Below, in pieces: positions 1-7,572 of a stretch of 10,209 bases of DNA; positions within the stretch are counted from its first letter, which is position 1; the number at the start of each line of letters is the position of its first letter. This stretch comes from an uncultured Prevotellaceae bacterium (GTDB lineage: Bacteria > Bacteroidota > Bacteroidia > Bacteroidales > Bacteroidaceae). Location of the stretch: the NCBI GenBank assembly GCA_947306845.1, contig CAMZHP010000097.1:1-10209 (forward strand). Direction: 5' to 3'. Made by a program: the position numbers and the translations under genes. Under the pieces are notes generated by a model. It was not told where the DNA came from, did not search any database, and worked only from the letters and a program-made list of their open reading frames with translations.

Positions 1-27
1 AACGGCAAGAAGTACCTGAAGCATTAA
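1..27 (+). CDS. 3' end of a plus-strand gene, probably a secreted protein with an NGKK-type C-terminal tail (partial)
   Basis: Only the last eight codons and a TAA stop (25-27) are inside the window. In frame 1 they read N-G-K-K-Y-L-K-H. The NGKK + hydrophobic + basic ending closely resembles the last residues of the convergent secreted protein at 81-2345 (NGKKIIVK) and the short C-terminal sorting-like tails of Prevotella/Bacteroides exported proteins. A well-formed terminator immediately follows and overlaps the stop codon, which is independent support that a plus-strand gene really ends here. The body and function of the gene lie beyond the left edge and nothing more can be said. Confidence 0.6.
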   Translation, partial: NGKKYLKH

Positions 28-50
28 GCTCAGGTACTTCTTAGCTTTTT
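7..50 (+). terminator. Intrinsic (rho-independent) terminator overlapping the stop codon of the plus-strand gene
   Basis: A perfect 13-bp inverted repeat pairs 7-19 (AAGAAGTACCTGA) with 30-42 (TCAGGTACTTCTT). The loop is 10 bases, in which GC at 21-22 can also pair with GC at 28-29. A T5 run (46-50) and further T residues follow on the plus strand. The left arm encodes the last Lys-Lys-Tyr-Leu and part of the next Lys, and the TAA stop (25-27) lies in the loop. There is no T run on the minus-strand side within the window, so termination of the convergent gene by the same hairpin is less certain. Confidence 0.8.
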
Positions 51-80
51 ATTTCCGCAAAGAATCTTGTTGTCACAAGG

Positions 81-2345
81 TCATTTCACTATGATCTTCT
101 TTCCATTGACAATGTTCAAACCGTGTTGCAATGACTTTTGACGCATGCCCTGCATATTGTAGATGGTGATGTCGTTCTGGTTGATTGCAAAGGCTTCAAC
201 AATGCCATTGTCTTCTTGCTCAGTAATGGAGAATGGTATGAGTTTGTTGCCACCAAGTAGGATCCCCTCCACGATGGCATTCTGATAGTCAATCGTGGTC
301 AGGTCTGTTTGGTAGATATACGGGAAATAATTGTTCTTGCCATTGTTGATGGTCAGTGTCGAACCTGCGGCATCGGTGATGGTGGCTTCAGTATTCTTGG
401 TGCCTTTTACCGCGACATCCGTCAGCTTCACTACCTTCAAGACGTTGGCGGCCACGTTCACCTCGGATATCATTCCTGTAACGGCTTCGTATGTTCCATC
501 ATCAGTAGCGGTCAGGTTGTCACCATTGGTTTCTTCGGTCATTGCGATACGAGAGCCCATGGTCTGATTGCTCTTTTTCACCCATACCTTGCCATTGAGT
601 TTGGTGCCTACGGGGTAGCTCAAGCCTGTGCAGTAGAAATGGGCGCCGGCTGTGGCATCCTGAAGGTAGAAGCCCCATTCGTTCACCATGCCTGCAGTGA
701 CCACGGCATCTTTTAGGGTGAGGATGGCGGGCGTACCGTCTGCCAAGGCGTTGAATTCAGCCAAGGACTCAGGGAACGAAGTGTAAGTGTCGGCCTCGGG
801 CGTTATTGAAGCCTCATTAGCAGGAACCATGGTTACTTCAATGGCATTGATATAAGTCGGTCCTGTCGCGCTGAAGCGGATGCTGGTGGCGTTGCCAGTC
901 CACGATTGCTTGTCTGCAGAGAGAGCACCTTCACCCTTGTCGACTGTCCAGTTGACATTCACCACCTCAGCTCCCGTTGCTGCATTCGTCGTTTTGTTGG
1001 GCGTCACCTGCACGGCTGTGATGGCGTAGCCCTCCTTCGCTGTAAGGCGCATTTGGCCACCTTTGATGAGCTGAAGCTGCGGTCCGCGCTCACCATTGAT
1101 ATAGTAACGCGTAGGCATCGTAGGTGAACTGACGAAGGTTATTGTGATGTCATTCATCGACAGCGCAACTCCCTCCAGATTACCGGCATTGGTGTCCTCA
1201 GAAGTGCCGACAGACCACTGACCATTATTGTTGGCGAAGTCAAAGAGTGCTGCTATCTCACCGGCCATTTCAATGGCAATATCCTCAACCTTGAGAGGTG
1301 CAATCTGAAAACGGGCACCATTGAAGGTGACGAGCCCTATGATGCTCTTGGCTTTCTCTGGCCACTCATAATCAGCTGGGAGCACCCCAAAGGCATCTTT
1401 GACCTGTACTTTGTCTTCTCCTTGATAAGCATAGTAGAAACGGCCTTCTTTTTTGATCTCGACATTGCTGATGGTCATCAGACGGCCATGGTTCTCTGCC
1501 GAAGCAATAGATGCTATTTCCACAGGTGTAGCCACAAGGTCAATAGCTTCCGCCGTAAAGGTATCATCACTGCTGGCAGACAGTTTGACCTCCTGGCCAA
1601 AATCAGGGTCGCTATAGTCCAGATTGTCGCTGCTCTTGGTGCCAATGATGTAACCATTCAGTTTGGTGCCTGCCGTCAATGCGATGCCGGAAATTTCAAT
1701 GGCGCCGGTGGCATCCTCTACATAGGCAAAGTTGAAAATGTCGTCGATGGCATTCACTTGAACGTCTTTCAGGGCCAATTTTATCATTTTCCCATCCTCG
1801 GCGGTTCTGAAAGCACCGATGTTGTCAACTTCCAGATCGAAGGTCTCCACAACAGGTTCCACAGTCTCGTCGTTCTTGGCAGCCATGGTGACCTCCAATT
1901 TCAGGAATGACATCAGGGCTGATGCGGTGAAAGTGGCTTCGGTGGCATTGCCTTCCCATGTGTTTTCTGTTATGGCTCCCGTGCTGGCTGTCATTTGACT
2001 GAAGACCTTCGTGCCTTTCATTGTGGCTGCTACCTTGACAAGTGCCTTGCCTTCCGCAGCATTCAGTTTGATGGCACCGTTCTTATAGACATTCAATGCA
2101 ATAACGCCATTATTGTCTTTCATCATAATGGCAGGATAGAAGGCCTCTCCCTGTACGCTGGTCAACGTCACATCACCCACAGTAACAGGGCTGTTCAATG
2201 CTCCGTCAGTGAACGTCTGTCCCTCGCCTACAGGAAGTCCCAGGGTGTTGTTCTCGAAATCAAACACGGCATCTTGGGCAAGGGCTGTCAAAGGCAGTGC
2301 CAGTAATGCCATGAATGATAAAAAAAGAGTAGAAATAAACTTCAT
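81..2345 (-). CDS. Secreted protein with duplicated two-domain architecture and C-terminal sorting-like tail
   Basis: 754 residues, function unknown. Residues 1-24 are a signal peptide (charged start, hydrophobic core, cleavage near ALAQ-D), so the protein is exported. The mature part is a repeated unit. Domain A (about 27-154) begins VFDF and contains TWEGNAT; domain A' (about 367-506) begins LFDF and contains SWTGNAT. Each is followed by an OB-fold-like domain with EDATGA...GTKLNG (210-231) or QDATAGA...GTKLNG (562-585). The last 30 or so residues (ITIYNMQG to NGKKIIVK) resemble the short C-terminal sorting tails of Bacteroidota exported proteins, which suggests delivery to the cell surface by type IX secretion or a related route (inference). 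The ATG at 2343-2345 is preferred over an in-frame start 72 bases upstream, because the predicted promoter lies between the two and the signal peptide starts here. No catalytic motif was recognised; a surface binding or adhesion role is a guess. Confidence 0.85.
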   Translation of the reverse strand: MKFISTLFLSFMALLALPLTALAQDAVFDFENNTLGLPVGEGQTFTDGALNSPVTVGDVTLTSVQGEAFYPAIMMKDNNGVIALNVYKNGAIKLNAAEGKALVKVAATMKGTKVFSQMTASTGAITENTWEGNATEATFTASALMSFLKLEVTMAAKNDETVEPVVETFDLEVDNIGAFRTAEDGKMIKLALKDVQVNAIDDIFNFAYVEDATGAIEISGIALTAGTKLNGYIIGTKSSDNLDYSDPDFGQEVKLSASSDDTFTAEAIDLVATPVEIASIASAENHGRLMTISNVEIKKEGRFYYAYQGEDKVQVKDAFGVLPADYEWPEKAKSIIGLVTFNGARFQIAPLKVEDIAIEMAGEIAALFDFANNNGQWSVGTSEDTNAGNLEGVALSMNDITITFVSSPTMPTRYYINGERGPQLQLIKGGQMRLTAKEGYAITAVQVTPNKTTNAATGAEVVNVNWTVDKGEGALSADKQSWTGNATSIRFSATGPTYINAIEVTMVPANEASITPEADTYTSFPESLAEFNALADGTPAILTLKDAVVTAGMVNEWGFYLQDATAGAHFYCTGLSYPVGTKLNGKVWVKKSNQTMGSRIAMTEETNGDNLTATDDGTYEAVTGMISEVNVAANVLKVVKLTDVAVKGTKNTEATITDAAGSTLTINNGKNNYFPYIYQTDLTTIDYQNAIVEGILLGGNKLIPFSITEQEDNGIVEAFAINQNDITIYNMQGMRQKSLQHGLNIVNGKKIIVK

Positions 2346-2693
2346 AACTTTAATTTTTATGTTAGCTGATATTGTGGTGCAAAAGTACATATTGTAATAA
2401 TAGTATACAATCACCAAAAATAGGTATTTTGTGCTTGCCTTTTCAGCTTCTCATATGCATATCTTACCTTCAATAGTTGTGTATGTGATCAAATTCTTGT
2501 GTAAAATACAACCATGAGGGGTGTCTCTCTAAATTTTTATGATTACCTTTGCCTTGTCATTGACGTTTTTGCATTTCCTGAATGGCTGCACTAAGGAAAG
2601 TGAAATGACAGATATGACAAATGGGTTTTGTAATTTTCTGTTATTCAATGACTTATATAAAAATAAACTAAAGATTGAGGAATTACGATATAA
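2346..2693. other. Divergent intergenic region between the secreted protein gene and the DUF2207 gene
   Basis: These 348 A/T-rich bases contain no convincing coding region. The left end holds the promoter of the minus-strand gene. For the plus-strand gene, TACCTTTG (2544-2551) matches TAnnTTTG exactly but has no -33 TTTG at the expected distance and lies 142 bases before the start codon, so it is a weak promoter candidate. A GAGG at 2677-2680, 13 bases before the ATG at 2694, is a possible but distant ribosome binding site. A 10-base palindrome ATATGCATAT sits at 2453-2462 with no assigned role. No RNA gene was recognised. Confidence 0.5.
2380..2411 (-). promoter_or_regulatory. Bacteroidales-type promoter for the secreted protein gene
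   Basis: On the minus strand the -7 element TACTTTTG (2387 down to 2380) matches the Bacteroidales consensus TAnnTTTG exactly. ATTG (2411-2408) lies 20 bases upstream, one mismatch from the -33 element TTTG and at the usual spacing. Transcription would start near 2373, giving a leader of roughly 28 bases before the ATG at 2345. The leader is A/T-rich (TTAAAGTT just before the ATG) with no strong Shine-Dalgarno sequence, which is common in this phylum. Confidence 0.65.
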
Positions 2694-4433
2694 ATGAAAA
2701 AGAAAAAAGTCTGGATTGCATTGCTATTACTCCTGGCGGGACTATATTCTGTGGGGAGTTTGGCTAGTACAGTAAAGCGGCTGGATGTCAAAGCCGTCCT
2801 CCACAAGGATGGTACGGCAGCAATAGAAGAGCATTGGCTCATCAGCCTTGACGACAGTGACGCAAAAACGGAGTGGTATGTGGCACATCGAAGCATCGAT
2901 GACATACAAATAGAAAACTTGTCGGTAAAGGGCTATGTCCCGGGACATCCCGGGCTTGTACAGTTTGAGACGCTCAGCAAGTGGAATTTAGACGCCAGTC
3001 GCGAAGAGAAAGCTGGTAAGTGTGGACTTGCCAACAAGGGCCAGGAGGTGTGTTGGGGCTTTGGCGACTGGGGCGAGCATGAGTACATAGTCAGTTATCA
3101 GTTGAAAAACCTTGTAAAGAGCTACGATACGAACGACGGATTCAACCACTGCTTTGTTGACATGGATTGTGTCGTGGAGCAGGCACGCGTCGTTATTACA
3201 GCCGCCGATGGCATCTTGCTCTCAGAGGCTAATACCCGCCGCTGGGCGTTTGGTTACAAGGGAAAAATAGAGTTCGAGGGTAACAGCATTGTGGCAACCC
3301 CTGAAGGCCATGTAGGCAAAGGCAAGCGGATGATTGTCATGCTGGAGTTCGACAAAGGTGTATTCCAGCCTACGTCAGCTGTTAACGAAAGTTGGAAGAG
3401 CCGCAAACAGAGAGCACTTGATGGAAGCGACTTCCAGCAAAATAATGACAAAGACGAGGACTGGGGCTTCTGGGACTGGGTGTTGATGGGCTTAGTGATT
3501 TTGGGTGGACTCCTGTTATATTTTTTCACCAATCTAATTGTCACCCTGCTCTTCGCTTTGGGTTGGATGTTGCTGTGCGCAGTTTGGTGGGTGGTGTCAC
3601 TCGCACCGCTGCGCAAGTGGCGTAGGCGCAAGAAACTCGGCATTGTGAAAGGCAATTACTTCCGGGAAGTGAAGAAAGAGTGGACATTGGTGAAGAACAA
3701 GACTGTGATAGACGACCTGTCCTACTTCTATGGTATGAGCAACCAGAACATCATCGGTGCCCTGCTGCTGAAGCTGATGGCCAAAGGCGACGTGACCATT
3801 GTTCGTGAGAAATACAAGAAGGATGAAAAGGAAATGCTGAAAATTGTTCATCCATGCCAAGAGATAAGCAAGGTGGCCAAGGGCGACGACCGCCTGGCTT
3901 GCCATGTGCTGAAGCTGCTCACACAGGCATCGGGCGATGACCTGGTGCTGCAGCCCGAAGAATTTGAGAAATGGTGCAGGCAGAAAAAAAATGAAAACGA
4001 CATTCAGAACTTCATGAAGATGCTGGAGAGCAAGCCTGACAAGGAATACACCAACCAGCATGCCGCCCATATCTTTGGATTGAAAGCGTTCTTGCAGGAC
4101 TTTACTTTGCTAAATGAGCGTGGAACAATGGAGGTGGGACTTTGGGATCAGTATTTGGTTTACGCCGAGTTCTTCGGATTGGCCGACCAGGTGAGGAAGG
4201 ATATGGAGAAGATCTGTCCTGAGTATCTGCAGCTGTCCAATATCACCAAGAGTCTTGAGGTGGCATCAGAGGGCGACATCGTTTATATGTTCAGCGACTC
4301 CATCTACACAGCTACCTCCAATACCCTTGAGCGAATGGCCGATCGTTCCACGTCTTCCTCTGGTTTCTCCAACTATTCATCAAGCGGAGGAGGTGGTGGC
4401 TTTTCTGGCGGAGGCGGTGGCGGAGGCCGATAA
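2694..4433 (+). CDS. DUF2207-family membrane protein with glycine-rich C-terminal tail
   Basis: 579 residues, of unknown biochemical role. Residues 1-25 form a signal peptide or first membrane segment (KKKK followed by a leucine-rich core). Residues 26-255 form the extracytoplasmic DUF2207-like domain, with four cysteines (C110, C120, C153, C159) that could form disulfides. Two closely spaced membrane helices (about 262-280 and 282-304) are followed by a strongly basic stretch (RKWRRRKK, 307-314), which fits cytoplasmic placement of the rest by the positive-inside rule. The segment LWDQYLVYAEFFGLADQV (483-500) matches the conserved DUF2207 C-terminal helix. The tail is serine/glycine-rich (SSSGGGGGFSGGGGGGGR, 562-579), a hallmark of this family. 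The gene stands alone on its strand and converges on cobD, with 15 bases between the stop codons. The family assignment is firm; the function is not known and should not be guessed from the neighbours. Confidence 0.88.
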   Translation: MKKKKVWIALLLLLAGLYSVGSLASTVKRLDVKAVLHKDGTAAIEEHWLISLDDSDAKTEWYVAHRSIDDIQIENLSVKGYVPGHPGLVQFETLSKWNLDASREEKAGKCGLANKGQEVCWGFGDWGEHEYIVSYQLKNLVKSYDTNDGFNHCFVDMDCVVEQARVVITAADGILLSEANTRRWAFGYKGKIEFEGNSIVATPEGHVGKGKRMIVMLEFDKGVFQPTSAVNESWKSRKQRALDGSDFQQNNDKDEDWGFWDWVLMGLVILGGLLLYFFTNLIVTLLFALGWMLLCAVWWVVSLAPLRKWRRRKKLGIVKGNYFREVKKEWTLVKNKTVIDDLSYFYGMSNQNIIGALLLKLMAKGDVTIVREKYKKDEKEMLKIVHPCQEISKVAKGDDRLACHVLKLLTQASGDDLVLQPEEFEKWCRQKKNENDIQNFMKMLESKPDKEYTNQHAAHIFGLKAFLQDFTLLNERGTMEVGLWDQYLVYAEFFGLADQVRKDMEKICPEYLQLSNITKSLEVASEGDIVYMFSDSIYTATSNTLERMADRSTSSSGFSNYSSSGGGGGFSGGGGGGGR

Positions 4434-4448
4434 GACTTCTACTTTGAT

Positions 4449-5483
4449 TTACAAATTGGAGACATGAATGATGGAATGCATGAATTCTCTGATGGCATTA
4501 GCCAAAAGGAGGTTCTCATCTGGAGTTTGTGTGGAGACACGAAAATGTCGGGGAGTAAGACCACGGAAATTTGAGGCATCACGGATGAGGATATGATGCT
4601 TTCTTACAAGGTAGTCTTTCAGGTTGGCGGCTTTATTTGCTGCCATTTCCACCAGAAAGAAATTGGTTCGCGTCTCGTCAGCTCTGATACCAGGGATTTG
4701 ATTGAGCATGGCACGCAGATGCTGAGTCTCAGAAAGGTAAGCGTGTAGGTCGTTCACAACAGAAACCTCATTTTCCAATAGCCATATGCCGGCTTCTATG
4801 GCCAGGGCATTTACAGACCAAGGACGAACATTTTCACGAAGTTTGGCGATGATATGGTGTGGTGCAATGACATATCCTAAACGCAGGCCAGGAATGGCAT
4901 AGGTCTTGGTGAGTGAGTGCAGTTGTATGATGTTTTGGGATTCCGCTGCTTCCTGATGGGTCATCATCGGCAATAGCGTATATTCTTCATAAGACTGGTC
5001 TATGACAATGAGATCGTGCTTCTGGACGAAGCCTGCCAAAGCCGCTTTCGAATAGGTGTCACCCGTTGGATTGTTGGGGTTGCATAGCCAAAGCACGGTG
5101 TTGCCTGAAACCTTTGTCTTTCCAAAATCGTCAATTTGTGTCAGACCGAACATCAGGCTAGCATCTTCATATTCGCTAAAAGTGGGTAGTGGACCAGTAT
5201 TGAAGTGTGTGAAATGATTTTTCGCTGCGGTTTGGGCGATGAGGTAGATGGCATCCGTGGCGCCGTTGGTGACTAGGACGTTTTCGGAGGAAATCCCATG
5301 CTTCCTCGCAATGGCTTTTTCGAGCGAGCGAGGCTCGGGTTCGGGATAACAATCTATAAGGTCCATTTTCCCGCATAGATGTGCTTTCAGGCCTGTCAGG
5401 TCTGCATTGGGATAGATGTTTGAGCTGAAATTGCTTCGTATCCCAGGATAGTTGTGCGTGTCGTCTCCGTGTCCTTGTATCAT
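4449..5483 (-). CDS. cobD: L-threonine-O-3-phosphate decarboxylase (CobD), PLP-dependent
   Basis: 344 residues, a fold-type I PLP enzyme of the histidinol-phosphate aminotransferase superfamily. CobD decarboxylates L-threonine phosphate to (R)-1-amino-2-propanol phosphate, the linker that joins the corrin ring to the lower-ligand nucleotide loop of cobalamin; it acts in the cytoplasm. Visible features are the N-terminal HGDD and NFSSNIYP (CobD proteins begin HGG...DFSANINP), NPNNPTG (135-141), the cofactor-contacting D162, the PLP lysine K193 in SLTKTYAIPGLRLGY, PWSVNALA (221-228), and the C-terminal substrate-binding region RDASNFRGL...RHFRVS with R315. The PWSVNALA and YAIPGLRLGY strings and the N-terminus favour CobD over HisC. 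Length is slightly below the roughly 360 residues of Salmonella CobD. The start lies one base after the stop of the upstream receptor gene (TAAAATG), so translation is probably coupled. It is the last gene of the operon; other cobalamin genes are not in the window. Confidence 0.87.
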   Translation of the reverse strand: MIQGHGDDTHNYPGIRSNFSSNIYPNADLTGLKAHLCGKMDLIDCYPEPEPRSLEKAIARKHGISSENVLVTNGATDAIYLIAQTAAKNHFTHFNTGPLPTFSEYEDASLMFGLTQIDDFGKTKVSGNTVLWLCNPNNPTGDTYSKAALAGFVQKHDLIVIDQSYEEYTLLPMMTHQEAAESQNIIQLHSLTKTYAIPGLRLGYVIAPHHIIAKLRENVRPWSVNALAIEAGIWLLENEVSVVNDLHAYLSETQHLRAMLNQIPGIRADETRTNFFLVEMAANKAANLKDYLVRKHHILIRDASNFRGLTPRHFRVSTQTPDENLLLANAIREFMHSIIHVSNL

Positions 5484-5484
5484 T

Positions 5485-7557
5485 TTATTTTTTGAACTTG
5501 ATTTTGAGTCCGGCCACTATCATCCAGCCTGGACTGTAGAGGGCATATTTGCGTTTGGAGGAGTCTATTCGCCGGTCTGCCTTGTCGAAGATATTCTCCA
5601 CTCCAAAACTCGGTTCGATGAAGGCCCAGCGTGTGCAGTCGATGGAATGTGTGGTCTGAAGGTTCCACACGCCATAGCCGGGTGCGTTTTCATAACTGGG
5701 ATAGTAGGTCTTCGATTGAAACCGTCCGTTGAGGTTGATATTCAGTCCGTATCTTCCCCAAGCGTGATGGTAATTGGAAGCGATGGTGCCGACATGGCGG
5801 ATGCTGCGTTCCAGGCAGCTCCATCCCTCATCAGTCTTGGAGCGGGCGTATGTGTAAGCATAGTTGGCAGAGAGATTGAAACCTCGGAAGATATTGGCTG
5901 AGACATTCAGTTGCACTCCCTTCACATCTCCCTTGTCACTGTTTTGGTAGAGGGCGTAATGTTCCAGTTTTGCCGCTTGGCCCTCGGTCATCTCCGGGAA
6001 TTCCGTTCTCAGCATGGACAAGGCCTCAGCATTGGTATCAATGTTCTTTTTCACCACCATGTCGTTGATGCGGTTGATATAACCTGTTATACTGACGGCG
6101 ATGATATGGGAACGGTACTCTGCATTCAATGAAAAATAGTGACTTTTCTCGGGTGAAAGGTCTTTGTTGCCAAAACTGATTTGGGCTTTTCCTCTGTTGA
6201 CGGAGAAGTAGTGATAGTAGAGTTCGTCGAGACCTGGTGCCCGGAATCCTGCTGAATAGGTTGCCCGGAATCGGAAGTTGCCCGGGGCATACATCAGGGT
6301 GGCCTTGGGTGTCAATTGTTGGTGGAAGGTCTCGTGATGAGTCAGGCGAAGTCCCAGCGTGGCGATAAGGTTCTTGAGCAAAGTTGCCTCATGCTGGGCG
6401 TATGCGGAAAGGGTGTATGCACTTTGGTCGATGTTGCCGGATGTGGCCATCAGGAAGTCCTGACGCCAGTCAGCGCCAAGGATGGTGGTGGAGTGGGGCG
6501 TCAGTCCGAGAATGGCCTTCAGTTCCATCTCTGTCTGTCTTTGCTTTTTCGACAGCACATAGTCGCCGATGGCGTAGGTCTTTGTCTCCACATCGTATTC
6601 CTTGCCATAGCGGTAATGGTCTGAGGTGAAATCGCCCTGAAGGGAGTGCTTGTTGTTGAACTTGTAGATGCCACCCACGTTCCATCGGAGTCCCTTGTAG
6701 CGCATCTCATAGTCCGTTCCTCCTGTGATATCGGCATGAGTTTCAGGGCGGTCCGTGATTTTGTAAGACCAGTCGATGCCGGCATTCATGGCCAGGTGTT
6801 GGTTGGGGGCATAGGTGAATTTCTGCCCGAGGATGTGTGATCGGTAGCCGGTGAAAAGAGGGGCTATGGTGGGTTGGGTCTCAGTGTCCGACCCTTTCAG
6901 ATATTCCAGACTGTTGTTCTGATAACTGTCGGCTCTGTCGTGTGTGTAAGAGGTATAGGATCCGAAACCTTTTTTGAATATGTCGAGAGTGACAGACTCT
7001 GTCAGTTGCCCATGTCCTGAGATGCGCGTGTCGGATGTGGCGCTGATGAGTTGCTGAGTGGGTTGGTCGGTGATGATATTGATGACTCCGGCGATGGCAT
7101 CACTGCCGTAGAGTGATGAGGCGGCTCCGTCGAGCACTTCAATACGCTTCACCCTTGACATGTTGATGCGGTTGAGGTCCACGTTGTTGGAAATGTCGCC
7201 CGAGAGTTTTTGTCCGTTGATGAGGATAAGGATGTATTTGTTGCCGAGGCCGTTCATGCGCAGAAAACTTCCCATGGAGTTGGGCGCCAGCGAGATCTGG
7301 GGTATCATCCTTTGAATGGCGGCATCGAAGGTGGCAATCCCCTGTTCACGGATTTCCTGGTTGCTGAGGACATGCACGGGAGTGGATGTTGACTTCATGC
7401 GCTGGTGATGGCCCGAACCTGTGACCACTATGGGGTTGAGATTGTAGGAGTGGCTTACCGAGGATGAGTCACTGTGTGTCTTTTGGTGGATTTGTGAAAA
7501 AGCAGCACTCCCCGCGAGGAGTGCTGCAATAGTCACCATGATGCTCTTTTTATTCAT
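5485..7557 (-). CDS. TonB-dependent outer-membrane receptor (BtuB/FepA-like), complete
   Basis: 690 residues from the ATG at 7557. The signal peptide spans about 1-22 (MNKKSIMVTIAALLAGSAAFSQ region). A TonB-box-like NPIVVTGSG follows at 41-49. The plug domain (about 55-168) contains LRMNGLGNKYILILINGQ and VKRIEVLDGAASSLYGSDAIAGVINI, the classic plug end. The remainder is a 22-strand-type beta-barrel ending in ENIFDKADRR and a C-terminal strand (GLKIKFKK). There is no N-terminal carboxypeptidase-regulatory-like domain, so it is a vitamin/siderophore-type receptor and not a SusC-type glycan importer. The segment before the plug is histidine-rich (H24, H28, H36, H50, H51). Its place between a CbiK-type chelatase and CobD suggests a corrinoid, tetrapyrrole or metal-complex substrate, but the ligand cannot be read from sequence. 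It lies 18 bases after cbiK and 1 base before cobD. A TTG start at 7566 is a real alternative (see the 7573-7577 entry). Confidence 0.92.
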   Translation of the reverse strand: MNKKSIMVTIAALLAGSAAFSQIHQKTHSDSSSVSHSYNLNPIVVTGSGHHQRMKSTSTPVHVLSNQEIREQGIATFDAAIQRMIPQISLAPNSMGSFLRMNGLGNKYILILINGQKLSGDISNNVDLNRINMSRVKRIEVLDGAASSLYGSDAIAGVINIITDQPTQQLISATSDTRISGHGQLTESVTLDIFKKGFGSYTSYTHDRADSYQNNSLEYLKGSDTETQPTIAPLFTGYRSHILGQKFTYAPNQHLAMNAGIDWSYKITDRPETHADITGGTDYEMRYKGLRWNVGGIYKFNNKHSLQGDFTSDHYRYGKEYDVETKTYAIGDYVLSKKQRQTEMELKAILGLTPHSTTILGADWRQDFLMATSGNIDQSAYTLSAYAQHEATLLKNLIATLGLRLTHHETFHQQLTPKATLMYAPGNFRFRATYSAGFRAPGLDELYYHYFSVNRGKAQISFGNKDLSPEKSHYFSLNAEYRSHIIAVSITGYINRINDMVVKKNIDTNAEALSMLRTEFPEMTEGQAAKLEHYALYQNSDKGDVKGVQLNVSANIFRGFNLSANYAYTYARSKTDEGWSCLERSIRHVGTIASNYHHAWGRYGLNINLNGRFQSKTYYPSYENAPGYGVWNLQTTHSIDCTRWAFIEPSFGVENIFDKADRRIDSSKRKYALYSPGWMIVAGLKIKFKK
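7496..7527 (-). promoter_or_regulatory. Terminator-like hairpin plus T5 inside the receptor's signal-peptide codons (possible attenuator)
   Basis: On the minus strand GCAGCACTCC (7527-7518 region) and GGAGTGCTGC (7511-7502 region) form a perfect, GC-rich 10-bp stem with a 6-base loop, followed at once by TTTTT then CAC. Stem, loop and T run have the form of an intrinsic terminator. It covers codons 11-20 of the receptor (Ala-Ala-Leu-Leu-Ala-Gly-Ser-Ala-Ala-Phe), about 30 bases after the ATG. Translating ribosomes would normally prevent it folding, so it could act as an attenuator or polarity site between cbiK and the last two genes. Whether it functions is inference; an alanine-rich signal peptide can produce such repeats by chance. 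Confidence 0.4.
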
Positions 7558-7572
7558 AACGTTCAACCACGA

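Noticed and set aside
1422..1910. Plus-strand open frames opposite the secreted protein gene
   Set aside because: These are antisense to a gene with signal peptide, domain repeats and promoter, and have no motifs or supporting start signals.
2346..2417. Longer N-terminus for the secreted protein, starting at 2417
   Set aside because: The extra 24 residues are not signal-peptide-like, lie across the predicted -7 and -33 elements, and precede a textbook signal peptide starting at 2345.
2936..2947. Perfect 12-base palindrome TGTCCCGGGACA, with a second CCCGGG nearby
   Set aside because: It lies inside the DUF2207 coding region and encodes part of a Val-Pro-Gly-His-Pro-Gly stretch; no regulatory context is visible, so chance from codon use is the simpler reading.
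4384..4430. GGA/GGC-rich repeat near the end of the DUF2207 gene as a DNA repeat element
   Set aside because: It is fully explained as codons of the glycine-rich tail typical of this protein family.
4449..5483. Histidinol-phosphate aminotransferase (HisC) as the identity of the last operon gene
   Set aside because: The N-terminal HGDD...NFSSN, the PWSVNALA string and the operon partner CbiK fit CobD better, and no histidine genes are adjacent. The two families are close, so this remains the main alternative.
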